Assembly: GCA_024762935.1 (NCBI GenBank)
Contig: JANTGK010000013.1
Location: forward strand, 1-35,525
Reading direction: 5' to 3'
Origin: Candidatus Peregrinibacteria bacterium
GTDB taxonomy: Bacteria > Patescibacteriota > Gracilibacteria > CAIRYL01 > GCA-016699755
Length of the DNA stretch: 35,525 nucleotides
Position numbers and translations under genes: made by a program. A model generated the notes under the pieces. It ran no database searches, was not told the DNA's origin, and saw nothing but the letters and a program-made list of their open reading frames with translations. Position 1 is the first letter of the stretch, and the number at the start of each line of letters is the position of its first letter. Shown here piece after piece: positions 31,685 through 35,525 of the stretch.

Positions 31685-33244
31685 ATGAAATTTCTTAATA
31701 ATCAGTGGGGGTGGGACGTAACACAAACACCTCCGTTTTTAGCTTTCCGGTCTCTTCGTCGAAAAGCTGCCGATATTCATGGCGAGGCCAAAATCCTCGA
31801 CCTCTCACAAGGAGAACCAGGATATGGTTTTGCGCCTTCTACTCGGAGTCGTCGATTCTACTCTTATCTCATGATGGTGGACACTGAACTGAATAACAAT
31901 CAAACCAACATGCACTTTGGAGAAAAAACAGAGGAAGAATATCCTGAAATTCAAAAAACTCTTGAGGACATAGCACACAAGTATTATTCTGCCAAAATTG
32001 CAGCAGAACTCATTATCGACCTCGAGGATTTTTTAACCGAACTAGAACGAATTTGCACATCTCAAGGGCACACAAAAAATCGATTTGAAATTCTTTTTGA
32101 AATATTTAAATTTTCTATAATTTCTGGAGGACGATATCCAAATTCATGGGGAGAAATGGTGTGCCGAATGGCAATAGCTGAAGAGAGGACCGAAGAATTT
32201 CAATATCCTGTCAATTTTGAAGATGTTATTATTGTAAATGGAGCTTCACACGGGGTAGGGATGTTCTTCAAAGGGTTTGGTGAAGAAGGAGTTGGTTTTT
32301 TAGGCAAAGGAGACACTGTCCTTATGGTTTCCCCTGTATATGCACCATATACACAAATTGTAGAGGAAAGAGGAATGAAACTGGTAAATATCTCTATAGA
32401 CCCTCAAACCGGAAAATTAAATGAAGAAAGTTTTGAAAAGGCAAAAAATAATCCTGAAAGGATTAAGGCCATTGTTCTGATCAATCCAAACAACCCAACT
32501 GGTTTTCCATTGGAAAAAGAAGTGCTTGAAAAGATTGCAGATATTGCTCAGCAGCATAATTCTCTGATTTTATCAGATGATGTCTATGCACAGTTTTTTG
32601 AGGGAAATACAAGTATTGTACAAATTGAAAAGGCAAAAAAACGAACGATTCGCCTGAATGCCCTTTCTAAAATCGAACGTGCCACCGGAGTACGTTTTGG
32701 AGATGTATATTTGGCACCAGAAGCACGTGATTTTATTGCAAAAGAAATTATTGAAAAAGATTGCCCTGGTTTTGTAGAAAAATATCAGGATGCAAGATGG
32801 TTTCTATTTCTCACTAAATCTGTTGCAGGAAGCAATATCGGAGTATTTCAGCACATTTCTGGAACGCCAGGTCTTTCACAAATCATCGGACTCGTACACA
32901 TCGTTCTCGGCAAAAAGGAACGAGCCGAATATCTTTCTATGCTCCGCAAAAAAGTAGATACATTTTATGAGGCAATGCAACTCCCAAAACCTAAAAATAA
33001 CTACTATGGAGTCATTGACCTTCGCCCACTAGAAGGAGAAAAAACCGCAAAAAAACCAATCGAACAAATACTCACTGAAATTGCAGAAAAAGGAGTGGTC
33101 GTGATGCCAGCCTATCGGTTCTTTAGTGAGGCTGATCGAAAAACCGATGATCGTCGTCGCTTTATTCGTGTTTCCCTTCCAAATCTTTCAGTCGAAAATA
33201 CAAGAAAGGCAGGAGAGATTATTCTTGAACATATCAAACAGTAA
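31685..33244 (+). CDS. Fold-type I aminotransferase with large N-terminal insertion (AspD-like layout)
   Basis: A 519-residue PLP enzyme of aminotransferase class I/II. It has LDLSQGEPGYGF, VIIVNGASHGVGMFFKGF, GDTVLMVSPVYAPYTQIVE, the PLP-site motif NPNNPTG (267-273), ILSDDVYAQFF (Asp and Tyr to PLP), the Schiff-base Lys329 in NALSKIERATGVRFG and the substrate-carboxylate Arg in FIRVSLPNLS. Ordinary class I enzymes are about 400 residues. Here about 100 extra residues fill positions 55-175 (FYSYLMMVDTELNNNQTNMH and following helices). That size and layout recall bifunctional aspartate aminotransferase/aspartate 4-decarboxylase (AspD, about 530 residues), but I cannot confirm it. It lies 1.3 kb before a Glu-type dehydrogenase, so joint amino-acid nitrogen metabolism is plausible. 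Confidence 0.85.
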   Translation: MKFLNNQWGWDVTQTPPFLAFRSLRRKAADIHGEAKILDLSQGEPGYGFAPSTRSRRFYSYLMMVDTELNNNQTNMHFGEKTEEEYPEIQKTLEDIAHKYYSAKIAAELIIDLEDFLTELERICTSQGHTKNRFEILFEIFKFSIISGGRYPNSWGEMVCRMAIAEERTEEFQYPVNFEDVIIVNGASHGVGMFFKGFGEEGVGFLGKGDTVLMVSPVYAPYTQIVEERGMKLVNISIDPQTGKLNEESFEKAKNNPERIKAIVLINPNNPTGFPLEKEVLEKIADIAQQHNSLILSDDVYAQFFEGNTSIVQIEKAKKRTIRLNALSKIERATGVRFGDVYLAPEARDFIAKEIIEKDCPGFVEKYQDARWFLFLTKSVAGSNIGVFQHISGTPGLSQIIGLVHIVLGKKERAEYLSMLRKKVDTFYEAMQLPKPKNNYYGVIDLRPLEGEKTAKKPIEQILTEIAEKGVVVMPAYRFFSEADRKTDDRRRFIRVSLPNLSVENTRKAGEIILEHIKQ

Positions 33245-33277
33245 GAAGAGATTGATTATATATTTTGAGTCCAAGAT

Positions 33278-33307
33278 GCACAGGATGTCATACATCACAT
33301 CCTGTGC
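33278..33307. terminator. Perfect hairpin between convergent genes, no T-run
   Basis: GCACAGGATGT (33278-33288) pairs perfectly over 11 bp with ACATCCTGTGC (33297-33307) around an 8-nt loop. It is one of the two longest perfect stems I found in the window and relatively GC-rich. It starts at the stop codon of the minus-strand gene and lies 33 nt after the aminotransferase stop. No T-run follows on either strand, so it may be a non-canonical bidirectional terminator or a 3'-end protecting structure. Confidence 0.55.
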
Positions 33308-33819
33308 TAGTTGATGTCTGTATTTTCAATAAAATAGGGAAGTCCCACACTCTGAAGATTTTTACGATTCTCTGCCTCAGTAAGACCAAAGCGAGAAAGA
33401 GCGGTTTCATAATCTACCTTATTTGTTACACACCAAATGACATTTTCATGTCCCCGTGAAAAGGGGGCATCCATAACTATTTGTCCAGTATCAGCAAAAG
33501 TCGGAAACACAACATCGAGTAATGTTTTCTGCTCTTCGAAATGTGGAACTTGAGCTTTATATGTATCGATTGGTACACCTAAAAATGATATCTGACTTCC
33601 ATGTTCTCTCAAAACCTCCTGCAACTGAGAGAAATCCTCCGATCCAATATTGTAGAGTACTGACATAAAATAGAAGGCAATATGGGGGCCGTAGCTGAGA
33701 TTTGAATCATTACGGGCGAGTGATTGATAAGACTCTAAACAAGCAATAATATACTGCTTATCTTCTGGGGCAAGTTCATCATGTGACCGTGTTGTTTCTA
33801 AATTTTTTTTCAAAGCCAT
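33307..33819 (-). CDS. Unknown cytoplasmic protein
   Basis: A 170-residue soluble protein that I do not recognise. The first half looks helical (ELAPEDKQYIIACLESYQSL, HIAFYFMSVLYNIGSEDFSQ). The second is mixed alpha/beta with a notable QIVMDAPFSRGHENVIWCVTN and the end FGLTEAENRKNLQSVGLPYF. There is no signal peptide or membrane helix. I start at ATG 33819 (MALKKNLETTRSH) because the promoter at 33837-33865 predicts a transcript start near 33830, downstream of the alternative ATG 33834. It is a single gene, convergent with the aminotransferase and divergent from the dehydrogenase. Confidence 0.75.
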   Translation of the reverse strand: MALKKNLETTRSHDELAPEDKQYIIACLESYQSLARNDSNLSYGPHIAFYFMSVLYNIGSEDFSQLQEVLREHGSQISFLGVPIDTYKAQVPHFEEQKTLLDVVFPTFADTGQIVMDAPFSRGHENVIWCVTNKVDYETALSRFGLTEAENRKNLQSVGLPYFIENTDIN

Positions 33820-33836
33820 ATAAAAGATGTACATCT

Positions 33837-33865
33837 ATTACACCCATTCTTTTTATTTATGTCAA
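33837..33865 (-). promoter_or_regulatory. Promoter of the unknown gene at 33307-33819
   Basis: Minus-strand TTGACA (33865-33860, perfect), a 17-nt spacer and TGTAAT (33842-33837, 5/6). The predicted start near 33830 leaves a leader of about 11 nt before ATG 33819 and argues against the upstream ATG at 33834. A second TTGACA (33891-33886) with TATAAA (33871-33866) lies upstream, but its 14-nt spacer is poor. Confidence 0.6.
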
Positions 33866-34002
33866 TTTATAATATATAAATATTTTGTCAAATAAAAACG
33901 GCGATAAAACATGCTCTCCTGTATTTCTTTTTGAAACATTTTGTTTTACACTCTGTATCCAAACTTTCCACAACTCGTAATCGTTATTTTTTAAATAATC
34001 TC

Positions 34003-35301
34003 ATGTCTCTCTTTGCTCAAACCCTAAAACAAATGGAAGATGCTTCAAATCTTCTTGGACTCACAAATGATGCTCAACGAATCCTCGAATATCCCGAACG
34101 AATTCTTCAGGTCTCCATTCCTGTTCGAATGGATAATGGAGAGATAAAAGTATTTGAAGGCTACCGAGTTCAACATAGCACTATTAGAGGACCAGCAAAA
34201 GGAGGGGTTCGTTTTTCTCCTCAGGTCGATATCGATGAAGTAAAAGCTCTTGCCGCATGGATGTCTATTAAATGTGCTGTTGTAAATATTCCACTAGGAG
34301 GAGGAAAAGGAGGTGTAGCGGTAAACACAAGAGATCTGTCAAATCGTGAGCTCGAAAGACTATCACGAGGGTATATTCGAGCCATTGCACCAATAGTAGG
34401 ACCAAAAAAAGATGTTCCAGCACCTGACATGTACACGAACCCCCAGATAATGGCATGGTTTGCTGATGAATTTTCAATGCTACAGGGGCATAACACCCTT
34501 GGAGTAGTAACAGGAAAACCAATTGAAGTTGGTGGTTCAGCAGGAAGAGGGGCAGCAACAGCTCAGGGAGGTGTCTACGTATTGGATAAATACATCAAAG
34601 AAACAAAAGGGAATCCAAAAACAGCAATCGTACAGGGGTTTGGGAATGCTGGTTATCATGTCGCGAGAATGCTTCATGAAAAAGGAATAAAAGTAATAGC
34701 AGTCTCTGATTCAACAGGTGGAATTTTTGATGAAAAAGGAATTGATCCATACGCAGTACACACATCTAAGGTAGCCCATGGAAGCGTCCAAGATCTTCCA
34801 AATGTCAAAAAAATAAGAAATGATGATCTTCTGGCTCTCCCTTGTGATGTCTTATTTTTGGCGGCAAAAGAAAATGAGATTCATAAAGATAACGCTCGAT
34901 CAGTACAAGCAAAAATTATTGTAGAACTTGCAAACGGCCCCATTACACCAGAAGGAGATAAAATTCTCGCTCAAGCCGGAACAGTAGTAATACCTGATAT
35001 TCTTGCAAATGCTGGGGGAGTAACGGTTTCCTACTTCGAACTCATTCAAAATGAGATGAATTTTTATTGGAGTGAAGAGGAAGTACAAGAGAGACTGAAG
35101 GTCATTATGGAAAAAGCACTCGATGAGGTTCTCGATACTCAACGTCGATGTTATTCATATTCTGAACTCGACAATACAGGAGAATACATTAAGCATGCAA
35201 AACAACCAGACATGTGTCACCGTATTACATTACGACAGTCTGCATTTATCCGTGCTCTCCAAAGAATTGAAACATCCATGAAGTTAAGAGGAAAAATCTA
35301 A
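34003..35301 (+). CDS. Glu/Leu/Phe/Val-family dehydrogenase (glutamate dehydrogenase-like)
   Basis: A 432-residue amino acid dehydrogenase, which interconverts an amino acid with its 2-oxo acid and ammonia using NAD(P). The substrate domain has RGPAKGGVRF, Lys90 in MSIKCAVVN, catalytic Lys102 in GGGKGGVAVN and Asp142 in VPAPDMYTN. The Rossmann domain has the dinucleotide motif GFGNAG (212-217) and a Ser-type VSDSTGGIFD. NAGGVTVSYFELIQN is typical of glutamate dehydrogenases of about 420 residues, which I favour over leucine dehydrogenase (about 360). I start at ATG 34003 (MSLFAQTLKQM); a TTG at 33931 would add 24 residues that do not fit the family. It is the last gene before the terminal repeat array. 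Confidence 0.93.
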   Translation: MSLFAQTLKQMEDASNLLGLTNDAQRILEYPERILQVSIPVRMDNGEIKVFEGYRVQHSTIRGPAKGGVRFSPQVDIDEVKALAAWMSIKCAVVNIPLGGGKGGVAVNTRDLSNRELERLSRGYIRAIAPIVGPKKDVPAPDMYTNPQIMAWFADEFSMLQGHNTLGVVTGKPIEVGGSAGRGAATAQGGVYVLDKYIKETKGNPKTAIVQGFGNAGYHVARMLHEKGIKVIAVSDSTGGIFDEKGIDPYAVHTSKVAHGSVQDLPNVKKIRNDDLLALPCDVLFLAAKENEIHKDNARSVQAKIIVELANGPITPEGDKILAQAGTVVIPDILANAGGVTVSYFELIQNEMNFYWSEEEVQERLKVIMEKALDEVLDTQRRCYSYSELDNTGEYIKHAKQPDMCHRITLRQSAFIRALQRIETSMKLRGKI

Positions 35302-35428
35302 AAAATCCTCAAGCTTTTAGTCATAAACCATAAGCACCTCAGTAAGACGAGCTTGTAGCTGGTTTTACTCTTTTGGATCTTCTCACATTCATTCCGTTGA
35401 ACCCTTCCTCTACTTATGATAGTAGGAT

Positions 35429-35525
35429 AATTCTCAATTCTCAATTCTCAATTCTCAATTCTCAATTCTCAATTCTCAATTCTCAATTCTCAATTCTCAA
35501 TTCTCAATTCTCAATTCTCAATTCT
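35429..35525. repeat. Heptamer tandem array (AATTCTC)n
   Basis: Thirteen perfect copies of AATTCTC plus six bases of the next fill the last 97 nt without mismatch and are cut by the window edge. The period (7 bp) and length (97 nt) equal those of the array at 1-97. In matching phase the two units read AATTTGT and AATTCTC, sharing AATT and differing in the other three bases. It lies 127 nt after the dehydrogenase stop. Confidence 0.97.

Noticed and set aside
33931-34002. TTG start at 33931 for the dehydrogenase
   Set aside because: It adds 24 residues without family match; ATG 34003 gives the normal N-terminus.
1-35525. CRISPR array in the terminal repeats
   Set aside because: The units are 7 bp with no spacers, so they are simple tandem arrays.

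Overview
The window looks like ordinary chromosome from an uncultivated Candidate Phyla Radiation (Patescibacteria) bacterium. The sequence is AT-rich and densely packed, and many starts overlap the previous stop (ATGA, TAATG). I see no AGGAGG-like core at normal spacing before most starts. The gene mix also fits: a DUF4012 protein, a prolyl-tRNA synthetase without its editing domain, YtxH-like proteins, a PBP with Ig-like tails, a subtilase, and lone fragments of vitamin and aromatic pathways. TGA acts as a normal stop, so this is not a code-25 lineage (Gracilibacteria/Absconditabacteria). The phylum is an inference from gene content. Both ends of the window are 7-bp tandem arrays of exactly 97 nt, so the window is probably a whole contig that ends where assembly collapsed in the repeats.

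Layout. 1-6.7 kb: heptamer array, divergent PAP2 (DUF212), a small YtxH-like protein, proS, aroD and an L,D-transpeptidase on +. A minus-strand pair follows, a HPF/RaiA-like hibernation factor and a CofE-like gamma-glutamyl ligase. Then come a PsbP-like lipoprotein and a YtxH protein with a histone-like tail, closed by a strong hairpin terminator. 7-9.6 kb: rlmE (-), an unknown gene overlapping ribH (+), and yebC (-). 9.8-13.3 kb: a ClpC-type AAA+ unfoldase encoded as two ORFs. 13.4-16.1 kb: a membrane-anchored coiled-coil protein and a PP2C-like pseudophosphatase with a beta-propeller-like exterior. 16.4-19.7 kb: a CPA1 Na+/H+ antiporter (-) and trpS (+). 19.7-25 kb: a small unknown gene (+), then a minus-strand row of a pseudouridine synthase, an LRV-repeat lipoprotein and a class A PBP. 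25.1-35.3 kb: DUF4012 protein, ruvX, an exported subtilase, an unknown exported protein, an aminotransferase, a small unknown gene (-) and a Glu-type dehydrogenase. The window ends in the second heptamer array.

The most striking feature is the ClpC. The break lies inside the second AAA+ domain. Walker A, Walker B and sensor 1 are in the first protein; the arginine finger and sensor 2 (GAR) are in the second. The break falls in the loop that in ClpC carries the ClpP-docking tripeptide, and both broken ends carry long acidic Ser/Glu-rich tails. The docking tripeptide is degenerate (AEF where VGF is expected), and the D1 pore-loop aromatic is also missing. This suggests a two-chain ATPase whose second ring is completed in trans, perhaps uncoupled from ClpP.

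Other genes depart from family norms: AroD lacks two substrate-site arginines, RibH lacks the conserved Lys-rich loop after its active-site arginine, and the CofE-like ligase is paired with a ribosome hibernation factor. Several predicted promoters imply very short or no 5' leaders, which agrees with the lack of Shine-Dalgarno sequences.
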